DNA of 64,000 nucleotides from Mogibacterium sp. (lineage in GTDB: Bacteria > Bacillota > Clostridia > Peptostreptococcales > Anaerovoracaceae), in assembly GCA_012840975.1 (NCBI GenBank), contig DUVP01000032.1, positions 1 to 64,000 on the forward strand. The letters run 5' to 3'. The translations under genes were made by a program, and so were the position numbers. Shown here piece by piece: positions 8,911 to 18,603 of the stretch. The notes below the pieces were generated by a model. That model was given only the letters and a program-made list of their open reading frames with translations, did not search any database and was not told the origin of the DNA. Each line of letters starts with the position of its first letter. Position 1 is the stretch's first letter.

Positions 8911-10440
8911 TTATTTATTCTCATTATCCTCTTTTTCTATCTTCTTATTTGTTTCATTTCTAATCGAATCTGTTTCATAAAAATTGCTGTATGTCCAATT
9001 GCGTTTTCTTCTATCAGCATCAAGAGCCATTTGCTTATATGCCAATTCTGCAATCTTTCGCTTTCTCATAAGCTCGCGTCGCTTTGCTCTCCTTTTTTTA
9101 ACATATCTTATTCTCAACACAAGAAGGATTAAGGCAATTACAAATATGCAAATTAAAACAAATCCGAAATTCGAAATATAAAATTGGGAAGGCAGCCAGC
9201 CTTTTGCAACATCATTCTTTACAACCAGGTCAACAGTTCCCTTCAGCTCATTTGCAACATATACCTGAAACTCACCAACTTTCTGGCCTTTTTGAACCGG
9301 TGCTTCCAAATCGTTTTGAACTACAATTTTAGTATTAACAAGTTCTGTGCTTCCCTCAGGCGGTACATAAGCAAAGCCCTTTGTCTCCGTATATACAGGC
9401 AGTTTAGTTCTGACACCGCCGCGAATACGAACGCTGCCAACCTTTTTATCAGCTTTCACAATTGTATTTCGAGTAACTTTGTTATAGCCGTATTCAAACA
9501 ATGACTTTGCATCAGCTGCCAGTCTATCCTCTCGACCATCAAGTATTATTACTATAAGCTGCATATCATCCATAAGAGAAATCCCGGCAAACTGTGCACT
9601 GTAATCAATATTACCGCTGATTCCCTGTCTGATATATCGATAAGATTGTTCCTTAACCTTGCTTCCAATTAAAGGATTTGTCACATCAAAAGTTATCGTT
9701 CTTTCCTTATATTTTTTTGCTTTGCCTGAACAGGCCGTGACTTTGCATGATTTAAGTTTTGACAGATTTTTAATTTCCTTGTATCTTATTGCAGCCTGAA
9801 CAATAATCGCACAGTCAGATGCCGTAGAATATTGTTCAGTACTGTACGCTCCGCTCGGATTGGTAAAGTGTGTGTCCATTAGTCCAAATTCGGTTGCTTT
9901 TGCATTCATCTCGTTTACAAAGATCTTACGCCCCGATGCACTGTAAGTAGCCAAGGCCTCAGCGGCCTGGTCGGAATTACCAATAAGCATCGCTTTGATA
10001 AGATCTCCGACCTTGACACTTTCACCCAACTTAAAGGTATCCCCATATTCGGCCAGCTGTTTTGTAATAGTGACAGAATTTTTTAGTTCCGAGCTGTTAT
10101 ACATATTATCTATAACAACCATTGCTACCATATACTTGGTAATGCAACCCGGCTGTAGTTTTCTGTTTGCACGAGATGAATAAACGATCTCACTGGTTGA
10201 GCCCGACATCACCATAAAAGCTTCAGCTGTAACTTCCGGCTTTTTTATCGTTTTGGGTTTTTCAATCGTTTTATTCTGTGAGGTTTTGTTTTCACTTAAT
10301 TTTATATTAAGTTTTGATTCTTTGTTCAACGCAAAACTTGTATGATAACCGATGGTGGTCACCGACATCAGCACAATAATTGCCGACATGATGGCCACCG
10401 GAAATTTTCTTTTCCACAATCCGTTCAAACAATTTTTCAC
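8911..10440 (-). CDS. D-alanyl-D-alanine carboxypeptidase (S11, DacF/PBP5-like)
   Basis: N-terminal TM, S11-like fold with LQPGCITKYMVAMV (S-x-x-K region altered), SGN-like region, C-terminal PBP5-like domain and TM helix. Confidence 0.78.
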   Translation of the reverse strand: MKNCLNGLWKRKFPVAIMSAIIVLMSVTTIGYHTSFALNKESKLNIKLSENKTSQNKTIEKPKTIKKPEVTAEAFMVMSGSTSEIVYSSRANRKLQPGCITKYMVAMVVIDNMYNSSELKNSVTITKQLAEYGDTFKLGESVKVGDLIKAMLIGNSDQAAEALATYSASGRKIFVNEMNAKATEFGLMDTHFTNPSGAYSTEQYSTASDCAIIVQAAIRYKEIKNLSKLKSCKVTACSGKAKKYKERTITFDVTNPLIGSKVKEQSYRYIRQGISGNIDYSAQFAGISLMDDMQLIVIILDGREDRLAADAKSLFEYGYNKVTRNTIVKADKKVGSVRIRGGVRTKLPVYTETKGFAYVPPEGSTELVNTKIVVQNDLEAPVQKGQKVGEFQVYVANELKGTVDLVVKNDVAKGWLPSQFYISNFGFVLICIFVIALILLVLRIRYVKKRRAKRRELMRKRKIAELAYKQMALDADRRKRNWTYSNFYETDSIRNETNKKIEKEDNENK

Positions 10441-10463
10441 TTCAAATTTCTCATCTTTTCATT

Positions 10464-11555
10464 CTATACATTTTCAGACTCAAATTTTTTCATGAAATTT
10501 ATCAATGCATCTACATATTCTTCAGGAAGTGCATTATACAATGATGCTCTTATGCCGCCTATACTTCTGTGTCCTGCCAGATTCAACATTCCTTTTTCTT
10601 TTGCCTCTGAAACAAATTTTTTATCGAGATCCGGATCTCCTGTCACAAAAGTTATATTCATAATCGATCTATCTTCTTTTCGGGCTGTTCCTCTGAAGAG
10701 CTTTGAACTGTCTATGCAATCATAAAGTTTATTTGCTTTTCGCAGATTTTTTTCATATACGGCATTGATGCCTCCGGTATTAATCAGATGTTTAAAAACT
10801 TCTCCTGCAACATATATTGACCAACACGGTGGTGTATTATACATAGAATCTTTTTTTGCATGTACACCATAGTCAAGATATACCGGTGTTTTTTCAGATG
10901 CTTTCCCTACTAAATCCTTACGAACTATTACAATGGTAAGTCCGGCAGGTGCAATATTCTTCTGTGCACCTGCAAAAATTAATCCGAATTTAGAGACATC
11001 TATTTCTTCTGACAATATACATGAAGACATGTCTGCAACGAGAAGATGATCGCCCACATCCGGAAATTCATTGTAATGAGTTCCGTAAATCGTATTGTTA
11101 TAGCATACGTAAACATAGTCGACATCTTCTCTGATATCTTCTTTATTAAATTTGGGTATGTATGAAAAAAGTTTGTCCTCGGATGAAGCAAGCTTTCGTA
11201 CATCCCCGAATTTCAATGCTTCTTGATATGCCTTTTTCCCCCATTCTCCCGATACTACATAATCCGCTTTGCCGGATTCTGTCATTAAGTTGATAGGAAT
11301 CATTGAAAACTGTAGAGTGCCTCCACCCTGCAAAAACAGCACATAATAATCCTCAGGAATATTCATAAGTGTGCGTAGATTCATCTCTGCTTCTTCACAA
11401 ATCTTCTTAAATTCCGAGGATCTGTGACTCATCTCCATTACCGATTCACCTGTACCTTCATAATTCAAAATCTCCGCAGCACATTTCTTAAGAACTTCTT
11501 CGGGTAGTATTGACGGTCCTGCTGAAAAATTCATTGCACGATAATTATCGTTCAT
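10464..11555 (-). CDS. serC: Phosphoserine aminotransferase
   Basis: MNDNYRAMNFSAGPSILPEEVL..., FAGAQKNIAPAGLTIVIVRKDL PLP-lysine region. The ORF track starts at 11573; the MNDNYRAMNF start is more likely. Confidence 0.95.
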   Translation of the reverse strand: MNDNYRAMNFSAGPSILPEEVLKKCAAEILNYEGTGESVMEMSHRSSEFKKICEEAEMNLRTLMNIPEDYYVLFLQGGGTLQFSMIPINLMTESGKADYVVSGEWGKKAYQEALKFGDVRKLASSEDKLFSYIPKFNKEDIREDVDYVYVCYNNTIYGTHYNEFPDVGDHLLVADMSSCILSEEIDVSKFGLIFAGAQKNIAPAGLTIVIVRKDLVGKASEKTPVYLDYGVHAKKDSMYNTPPCWSIYVAGEVFKHLINTGGINAVYEKNLRKANKLYDCIDSSKLFRGTARKEDRSIMNITFVTGDPDLDKKFVSEAKEKGMLNLAGHRSIGGIRASLYNALPEEYVDALINFMKKFESENV

Positions 11556-11759
11556 TGGTTTGCACCTCCACATATCTGTAATCTTTTACAAAATTATACT
11601 TCACACTTCTTTTTTTGGCAATTATTGAAAGGGATTTCCAATAAGTGTATAATCTACCTCAGCTGATTCGCAAACAGGGATTCCGGTAAACCCAAAACAG
11701 GCTTTTCCTGCTTGTGAAATTAAGAATATAATAGAACGTAATCACTCCGGGAGGTTGAA

Positions 11760-12896
11760 ATGAACAAATTTTACATTGGAACTTTAAATAATATTTCTGA
11801 CAAAGGTATTTCGAGATTTACTGATAATTATAAAATCATCGATGATATCGGAAAAGCTAACGGGATTATTGTAAGATCATATAAAATGAACGATATGAGA
11901 TTTTCCGAAAATCTGCTTGCCATCGCAAGGGCCGGTTCGGGAGTAAATAATATTCCTGTAGAAAATTGTTCAAATCAGGGAATTGTCGTATTCAATACTC
12001 CGGGTGCAAACTCAAATGCCGTTAAAGAAATTGTTATTTCTGCCATGATTATGGGTGCACGGAATATGTATGAAGGCATTTCATGGGGGCAGACTCTCGA
12101 AGGCGATGTTACAACCCTTGTCGAAAAAGGTAAGAAACAGTTTTCAGGAACTGAGATATCAGGTAAGACTATAGGTATTGTAGGGCTCGGTGCTATAGGA
12201 GGAAGAATAGCCAATGCAACTTCTGCTTTAGGAATGAACGTTGTCGGATATGAACCATATGAACCTAATCCGTGCCTTAAAGTGCCTGTCAAAAGGTATG
12301 ACGATATTGATGAAATGCTGGGAGTTTGCGACTTTGTTTCTATTCATGTTCCGTCACTACCTTCTACAAGAGCTAAGGTTAATAGAGACTTTATAGAAAA
12401 GATGAAAGACGGTGCTATTCTTCTAAATTATTCAAGAGCCGATATTGTAGTTCCCGCTGATATAATAGATGCCGTTGAATCCGGCAAATTATACAAATAT
12501 ATTACAGATCTTCTTGAAGCGGAGTATATAGGCAAAAAAGGAATTATAGCTACTCCACACATTGGCGCATCAACAGAAGAAGCCGAAGAAAACTGTGCTA
12601 TTATGGCAACAGACCAGCTTATGGGTTATCTTGATAACGGAAACATAGTTAATTCAGTTAACTATCCGGATGTATCACTTGAAAGAATTCCTGACTCAAA
12701 GAGACACTGTCTGGCACTGCGGGCACACAACGATGCCGATACAGTAAAATCTAAACTTGCGGAGTTTTATGGCGACAGTCTTATGGAAATTGTCGGCGAT
12801 AAGAAAGGCGAAATTGCATACTTTATTATCGATCTCAAAAATGATTGTGAAAAGATATTTGAATGCGACTGCGTTATAAGAGCCCGGGTTATTTAA
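11760..12896 (+). CDS. serA: D-3-phosphoglycerate dehydrogenase
   Basis: D-isomer 2-hydroxyacid dehydrogenase; GKTIGIVGLGAIGGRIANATSALGM Rossmann motif; GIIATPHIGASTEEAEENCA; divergent from serC. Confidence 0.9.
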   Translation: MNKFYIGTLNNISDKGISRFTDNYKIIDDIGKANGIIVRSYKMNDMRFSENLLAIARAGSGVNNIPVENCSNQGIVVFNTPGANSNAVKEIVISAMIMGARNMYEGISWGQTLEGDVTTLVEKGKKQFSGTEISGKTIGIVGLGAIGGRIANATSALGMNVVGYEPYEPNPCLKVPVKRYDDIDEMLGVCDFVSIHVPSLPSTRAKVNRDFIEKMKDGAILLNYSRADIVVPADIIDAVESGKLYKYITDLLEAEYIGKKGIIATPHIGASTEEAEENCAIMATDQLMGYLDNGNIVNSVNYPDVSLERIPDSKRHCLALRAHNDADTVKSKLAEFYGDSLMEIVGDKKGEIAYFIIDLKNDCEKIFECDCVIRARVI

Positions 12897-12937
12897 TTAC
12901 CGGTAAAATATTTCACTACAGAACTCTATCAGATATT

Positions 12938-12981
12938 AAATGTCCCCTTTTGCAGGTAATTGCCTCACAAAGGGGACATTT
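12938..12981. terminator. Bidirectional terminator-like hairpin between convergent genes
   Basis: AAATGTCCCCTTTTG ... CAAAGGGGACATTT inverted repeat. Confidence 0.7.
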
Positions 12982-13001
12982 GGGTTATATATAATATTTT
13001 A

Positions 13002-13022
13002 TACGTAAAGTTTGCTTTACAT
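13002..13022 (+). repeat. 21-bp palindromic repeat, copy 1
   Basis: tacgtaaagtttgctttacat. Confidence 0.8.
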
Positions 13023-13055
13023 TTTTGACAATGATACACATAGCTGAGCTTTAAT

Positions 13056-13076
13056 TACGTAAAGTTTGCTTTACAT
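13056..13076 (+). repeat. 21-bp palindromic repeat, copy 2
   Basis: tacgtaaagtttgctttacat, identical to copy 1. Confidence 0.8.
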
Positions 13077-13090
13077 AACTCTACCTAAAT

Positions 13091-13111
13091 ATGTAAAGCT
13101 TACTTTACGTA
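13091..13111 (-). repeat. 21-bp palindromic repeat, copy 3 (opposite orientation), overlapping the stop codon of the fusion gene
   Basis: atgtaaagcttactttacgta; RC tacgtaaagtaagctttacat. Confidence 0.75.
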
Positions 13112-15787
13112 TTTGTTCTCAAATACAAGGATACTTCCTCCAAAACCACCACCTTCCAGTTTAAGTGCTAAAGCTTCGGGCCGGTTTTTATACTCTTTCA
13201 AAGTCAGTGAAAGTGGATTTTCTTTAACTCCTTCAGGCAATATATTCTTTAATAATTTTTCCGAACTTAATCCTGATTCATTAACACATGCAAGAAACCT
13301 TTCAACTCGTCCCGCCTGCAGTGCGACTGCTCCTGCAAGAACTCTTTCGTTTTCATCATAAAAATGCTTTGCTCTATCTAACTGGAGCTTGGTAATCTCA
13401 CCATCCTCTACCTTTTTTTCAAGTATCGGGAGATTTTTATAAAATCTGTCTATATTTATATCCCCAAGCTTATTTATTCCCATGAGTTCGGCAACCTTAT
13501 ACATATCACCCGGTATCGATGCAAACTCCTCATCCATATTGTCATGACTTGAGTCTGTATTTACAATTTTCATTTCAAGTCCCACTGCATCAAAATCAAA
13601 GTCTATAAACTCATACTCCGGCTCTCTGCTACTGAAATCAAGAAGTGCCATTCGACCCAAACTTATGGCCAGCTGATCCTGCATTCCGCACGGTTTTCCA
13701 TAATATTCAGTTTCCGCCAACATGCTTATTTTTGCAATCTGTACAGGGTCAGCTTTGCTATCGTAATACCTGTCATTTATTATACGTGCAATCAAAACTT
13801 CAAAAGCTGCTGATGAACTCAAACCGCTCCCGACACCTATTTCAGACTTTATATGTGCATCAAAGCCATTCCTTTCACCTTCAATTTTTCCATAAAGCTC
13901 TGCAAACCCGGCAAGTATACCTTCAACCAAGGAAGCGGATGTGCCTTTTCCATGGTAATTTTCACCATCAAGAGAAACTTCGAACGGTTCAAATCCTTCC
14001 GATACTATCCTGATAACATCCCTGTAGTTATCTGCAACATATGCTCTTATCTTCTGTTCTGTCGGTGCAACCAGAACCCTGCCTCCCTGGTGATCGGTAT
14101 GATTTCCTATTATCTCTATCCTGCCCGTGCCAATATAGGCTTTGAATTTCTGCACTTTTCTGTCATATGTTAATAGCCCGTTAGTCTCATCTTCAACATC
14201 GGACAACTGTGTATATATCGCTGCGCAAAGTCCCTTATCTATAAGGGGTAGAATCTGCTCATCGTATAATTTGCCCATTCCTTCAAGCAATGCAGCCTCG
14301 TTCTCAAATTTTTTGTAACCGTAAATTTTTTCTTTATTAAAGCAATGATCGATCAACCGGCAGGCATAGCCTCCAAACTCCGAAAGCACGAGTGGCTTTT
14401 TACCTGCCGTGAGATTTACCGGCTTAAAATATATATGATGACTGTCTACATCGCTTTTCTTCTGCCTGAACCATCCTGACGTGCTGTCGATAAATCTCGT
14501 TAAATCCAATGCTCTAAGTCTGTCATATGCCTTATCAGCACAGAATTGCCCCCATCCTTCATTGAATATAGTCCAGTAGCAAATTGATGGATGATTATAT
14601 AGGTGTTTGACGGTTCTCTCCATGGATTCAAGAAATATTCGTCTGCTTTCAGGATTTGTATGTCTGTTCTTGTCGCTCAAAGATTTTATTCCTATTATCG
14701 GGATTACAGAATCCCTGATAAATGAATATTCGGAATTGTTCACCATGTCCTGAAACACGACCATGCCCAGACGATCACAATCGTAGTAAAACTGCTCAGG
14801 TTCAATTTTAATATGTTTCCTTAGCGTATTAAATCCCAACGATTTCATTGCGAGTATATCTCGTTCAAAGCATTCAGGTTCCGGAGGAGTGTATATACCT
14901 TCTTCCCAGTAGCCCTGATCAAGTACACCGTTAAAAAAGTAAGGCTCTTCGTTCAGGCAAAGCCGTTGATATCCTCCTATCTCCTTAATACTAAGTGTTC
15001 TGAGAGCAAAATAGGATTTTATTTTGTCATCGCCGGATTCTATGGTGAATTCATATAAGTGCGGATCTTCAGGAGTCCAAAGTTGCGGCTTTCTTATATC
15101 AATATGAATTGATGCACATAAAGATTCAGTCTCTGTTTCTTTTATAAGTTTATGCTTCTCTTCCAAAAGAGTTATTGTTCCGGTATCTATTCCATAGGCC
15201 CTTATTTCCACCCAGCTAAGTCCGACATCTATCTTAAGTGATTCTATATATGTTTGAGGAACAGCCTCAATCCAAACGGTTTGCCATATTCCGGAAACCG
15301 GCGTATACCACATACCTCCGTTTTCCCGCTTTTGTTTACCCCAAGGATATTTATGATCCAAATCATCAACAACCTCAACTTTGATCTTATTGTTTTTTCC
15401 CTCGATTAAAAAATCGGTTATATCAAAAGAGAATGGCAGATAACCGCCCTCATGAGTTCCTGCTATCTTATTGTTAATATAAACACTCGCTTTTTGATCG
15501 ACGGCACCGAAATGAAGTATTGTTCTCATTCCTTTCCAGTCATCAGGGATCATAAATTTGCGTTCATAAACCAGGAGTTCTCCCGACTCAATTCTTCTAC
15601 ATATGCCGGATAATTCGCTTTCCGGGCAAAATGGAACAAGGATCTTTTCATCCCTGTTAAATGTCCATTTTCCGTTCAGGCAAACCCATTTATCGCGAAC
15701 CAATTGAGGTCTCGGGTAAGCATTCCAGCTGCTATCCTTCTTGGTCTTATCTTCTTTACTGTTTTTATTGTTTTTACTGCTTTGCAT
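13100..15787 (-). CDS. Fusion: GH2-family glycosidase (beta-galactosidase/glucuronidase-like) with galactokinase (GHMP) domain
   Basis: 895 aa single ORF. N-terminus: GH2 sugar-binding and TIM barrel, TIFNEGWGQF acid/base, LVLSEFGGYA nucleophile, QLSDVEDETNGLLTYDRKV end motif. From ~14135 down: GRIEIIGNHTDHQGG, VGSGLSSSAAFEV, PCGMQDQ, LEGGGFGGS galactokinase motifs. Confidence 0.93.
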   Translation of the reverse strand: MQSSKNNKNSKEDKTKKDSSWNAYPRPQLVRDKWVCLNGKWTFNRDEKILVPFCPESELSGICRRIESGELLVYERKFMIPDDWKGMRTILHFGAVDQKASVYINNKIAGTHEGGYLPFSFDITDFLIEGKNNKIKVEVVDDLDHKYPWGKQKRENGGMWYTPVSGIWQTVWIEAVPQTYIESLKIDVGLSWVEIRAYGIDTGTITLLEEKHKLIKETETESLCASIHIDIRKPQLWTPEDPHLYEFTIESGDDKIKSYFALRTLSIKEIGGYQRLCLNEEPYFFNGVLDQGYWEEGIYTPPEPECFERDILAMKSLGFNTLRKHIKIEPEQFYYDCDRLGMVVFQDMVNNSEYSFIRDSVIPIIGIKSLSDKNRHTNPESRRIFLESMERTVKHLYNHPSICYWTIFNEGWGQFCADKAYDRLRALDLTRFIDSTSGWFRQKKSDVDSHHIYFKPVNLTAGKKPLVLSEFGGYACRLIDHCFNKEKIYGYKKFENEAALLEGMGKLYDEQILPLIDKGLCAAIYTQLSDVEDETNGLLTYDRKVQKFKAYIGTGRIEIIGNHTDHQGGRVLVAPTEQKIRAYVADNYRDVIRIVSEGFEPFEVSLDGENYHGKGTSASLVEGILAGFAELYGKIEGERNGFDAHIKSEIGVGSGLSSSAAFEVLIARIINDRYYDSKADPVQIAKISMLAETEYYGKPCGMQDQLAISLGRMALLDFSSREPEYEFIDFDFDAVGLEMKIVNTDSSHDNMDEEFASIPGDMYKVAELMGINKLGDINIDRFYKNLPILEKKVEDGEITKLQLDRAKHFYDENERVLAGAVALQAGRVERFLACVNESGLSSEKLLKNILPEGVKENPLSLTLKEYKNRPEALALKLEGGGFGGSILVFENKYVK

Positions 15788-16442
15788 TTTCAGGCCTCAT
15801 TACAAGAATGCAATTCGAGAATTTGTTTTCTGAAAAATCATAAGGATTTGTTTCTGCATTATATACTTTCTTATTCTGTGCTAACGCTTCATCGAGAAAG
15901 ATATCTAAACTATCGATATTCGTATATCCGAATTTAAGCTCATCACATCTGAAATGCATAGGAATCATAATGTCCGGCTTCGTTGCTCCCATAAGTGCAA
16001 GAGCCTGCATTGCATCGTATGTGTAGATATTTCCGACAGGAACAAATACCACATCGGCATTTTTAAGAAGTGTCAGATTCTCTTCTGTCAATAGATCCTC
16101 CAACTTCTCACCCAAATCTCCATAATGAATAATTTTTTCACCCGTAAACTTGTTAATTATAACATGAATTTTATTTTCACCTCTTAAAGTGCCTCTTTCA
16201 GGATCGTGATATGTTTTTATAACCTGGACTATATATGGATTATTGGTGTTTTTTTCCTTTACAACACTTTCAACCCCGGAATGATCATCATGCTCATGTG
16301 AGCATAAAATCATATTGGCCGTGTCTTTTATCGAAGCATATCCGGGAACTACTCCATCCTTATATGGGTCAAATATTATTGAAAACCCTGTCTCTTTGTC
16401 CTGAATTTTAAAGCAAGCATGTCCTATGTATTTTATAATCAT
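15774..16442 (-). CDS. MBL-fold metal-dependent hydrolase (UlaG-like)
   Basis: MIIKYIGHACFKI..., CSHEHDDHSG motif; overlaps the start of the fusion gene by 14 nt. Confidence 0.88.
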   Translation of the reverse strand: MIIKYIGHACFKIQDKETGFSIIFDPYKDGVVPGYASIKDTANMILCSHEHDDHSGVESVVKEKNTNNPYIVQVIKTYHDPERGTLRGENKIHVIINKFTGEKIIHYGDLGEKLEDLLTEENLTLLKNADVVFVPVGNIYTYDAMQALALMGATKPDIMIPMHFRCDELKFGYTNIDSLDIFLDEALAQNKKVYNAETNPYDFSENKFSNCILVMRPENAKQ

Positions 16443-16457
16443 ATCCCCCTCCTTGTC

Positions 16458-17375
16458 TTACTTAATCAGAGATATTGCCGATCTCATTGTAGTGATATTA
16501 CATATATCTCTACCCTCTTCATATTCCCCATCCAGTGTCCAGTGTGTTCCGGTATCAATTTCAACCCTAATATCTTTTGCAGAGAAGAATTCGATCTGAT
16601 CGGAACGGAAAGACCCGCCGAGCATACTTGTAACAATATCACTCAGAGCCATCGGATCTCTCGGCATCCTGACGAGAAGAACTTCCATCAGCCCGTCATT
16701 CATATCCACATCAAATTTATCCAACTTAAGAATTCCTCCAACCGATGTTGAATTACATATGGCACCAAAAATATAATCTCCTTCAGTTACGGTTTCATTA
16801 GGAGTTCCCTCATCCGCAGTTATTTTGGCATGCACGGGTTTAATAGACATTATGTCTTTGATTCCTCCAAGAACATAGGCCGTATGTCCAAGAATGTTCT
16901 TTACGTTCTGCGGTATTGAATAGCTTGTTGACGTAAAAGCTCCAAAGCTAGCTATATAACTGAAATACCTTCCATTAAAGTTTCCTATATCAAAGAATGT
17001 CGGTGTACCGTTTATAATAATATCGGTACAGTCAAATATTGACTTCGGCAAACCAACTGAGTTCGCAAAATCATTCGTCGATCCTGCCGGTATATATCCG
17101 ATATTTTTCTTAAGTCCTTCTGTTATGAGTCCATCGATTACCTCATTCAATGTCCCGTCACCACCTGACACAACAACAATATCGGCATCAGCGGCATATT
17201 TCATTGCAAATCTCCTCGCATCACCGCTTCCCATCGTCATGAGTATCTGTGTAAGATAGCCTGCATTGGAAAATCTGCTCACTATCTCCGACAGATGTTT
17301 TGGTGCGAGCATCATTCCGGATTTCGGATTCATAATTAATAATAATTTCTTTCTAGGCTTTTTTTTCATTTTCAA
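16458..17375 (-). CDS. Diacylglycerol/lipid kinase family protein (YegS/BmrU-like)
   Basis: VVSGGDGTLNEVIDGL, GYIPAGSTNDFANSVGLP motifs. Confidence 0.93.
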   Translation of the reverse strand: MKMKKKPRKKLLLIMNPKSGMMLAPKHLSEIVSRFSNAGYLTQILMTMGSGDARRFAMKYAADADIVVVSGGDGTLNEVIDGLITEGLKKNIGYIPAGSTNDFANSVGLPKSIFDCTDIIINGTPTFFDIGNFNGRYFSYIASFGAFTSTSYSIPQNVKNILGHTAYVLGGIKDIMSIKPVHAKITADEGTPNETVTEGDYIFGAICNSTSVGGILKLDKFDVDMNDGLMEVLLVRMPRDPMALSDIVTSMLGGSFRSDQIEFFSAKDIRVEIDTGTHWTLDGEYEEGRDICNITTMRSAISLIK

Positions 17376-17430
17376 TCTCTATTTTTTTATCTTTAATATC
17401 TCCTGTAAGTAATATGATATTATCTTTTGA

Positions 17431-18603
17431 CTACTTAATATTTCCATTGGCATTTTCTTCGGCCATCTTTCTCTCAATCTCGGCTATTCTCTCTTTTTCC
17501 ACCCTCTCCCAAACTCTTTGCTGTTCCTCAAGTTCACGTATTTCTCTTTCCCTTTTGCTATTATATCCCGGATCAAACCTTCTTGACATCTTAACAGCAA
17601 TACTATCAAGCTCTCTATTTGTCATGTCATAATCGCCAATCATAAGTTTACTATACATATGTTCACCTTTTTCTCCATATTGATTAACCAAATATTCTTT
17701 GATTTTCTCCGGAGTCAGCCTTCCTCTTCTCATATGAATATCCCAGGATTTATTAAACATCATACCTATACAAAGTACCCAACTTATCAGATAGAACCAC
17801 AACATCAAAGCAACGATATTGGAAAAGGCTCCATATAATATATTGTGATTCGTAGATGTTATTGTGAACAAAGAATATACCCAAGTTACAAGCACAATAC
17901 CAATAGTAGCAACTACTGCTCCCGGAAATACAGCACTTATCGGAACTCTGATTCTCGGGAGAAGATAATAATTCGATAATATTGCAATACAGAAAAACGC
18001 AGCTAACATAGGAGTCCGTATTGTTGACAGGAAGGTAAGCATATATTTGCTGTGGAAAATTTTAAGAGCAATGATTTCTCCATAAACGTAGACAATAAGA
18101 GCAAGTGCTATAACAATTATAGACAGCATTGCCAGCGGTATCGCCTTAAGTCTTTCAGTAAAAAAATTAAATCTGTATTTTCCGTTACTCAAGGTGTATG
18201 TTGTAAGTCTCGATAGTGAAAACGACAATGAGGATGCAGACCATAATGCCAATATAATCATGAAAAAGTTTGTGATTGCAGCTGACGAGGCAGTAAAAAG
18301 CCCACCCAATGTAGAGCTCATTTGAGTTGACAGATGTTCATTAAGCCAGTCCCTGACAAAATCAATTGAAATGTCAAACAAGCCGAGCAGTTGTGAAAGA
18401 ACTATCAGCATAGGTATTGATGCCATGAAAAAATAGTATGCTATCTGTGCAGCAAAACCCGAGTAGTAAGGATCATCAAATTGTCTCCATAAATGGAATC
18501 CGATCTTAAGAATTCTTTTAAATGAAAGCTTTACTTTCCCTTTGCTGTTTTTTTCCGTTTTTATTGTGTTACGCCAAAAATCACTCATCTGACATACCTT
18601 CAT
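17431..18603 (-). CDS. YihY/BrkB family membrane protein
   Basis: Multi-TM; AAQIAYYFFMASIPMLIVL, LPRIRVPISAVFPGAVVATIGIVL, SNIVALMLWFYLISWVLCIG motifs. Confidence 0.92.
   Translation of the reverse strand: MKVCQMSDFWRNTIKTEKNSKGKVKLSFKRILKIGFHLWRQFDDPYYSGFAAQIAYYFFMASIPMLIVLSQLLGLFDISIDFVRDWLNEHLSTQMSSTLGGLFTASSAAITNFFMIILALWSASSLSFSLSRLTTYTLSNGKYRFNFFTERLKAIPLAMLSIIVIALALIVYVYGEIIALKIFHSKYMLTFLSTIRTPMLAAFFCIAILSNYYLLPRIRVPISAVFPGAVVATIGIVLVTWVYSLFTITSTNHNILYGAFSNIVALMLWFYLISWVLCIGMMFNKSWDIHMRRGRLTPEKIKEYLVNQYGEKGEHMYSKLMIGDYDMTNRELDSIAVKMSRRFDPGYNSKREREIRELEEQQRVWERVEKERIAEIERKMAEENANGNIK

Noticed and set aside
11574-11759. T-box or serine-responsive element between serC and serA
   Set aside because: Short inverted repeats but no T-box core (e.g. 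TGGNACCGCG) was seen.
13002-13111. CRISPR array
   Set aside because: Only three palindromic copies with unequal spacing (54 and 35 bp) and one inverted; no cas genes.
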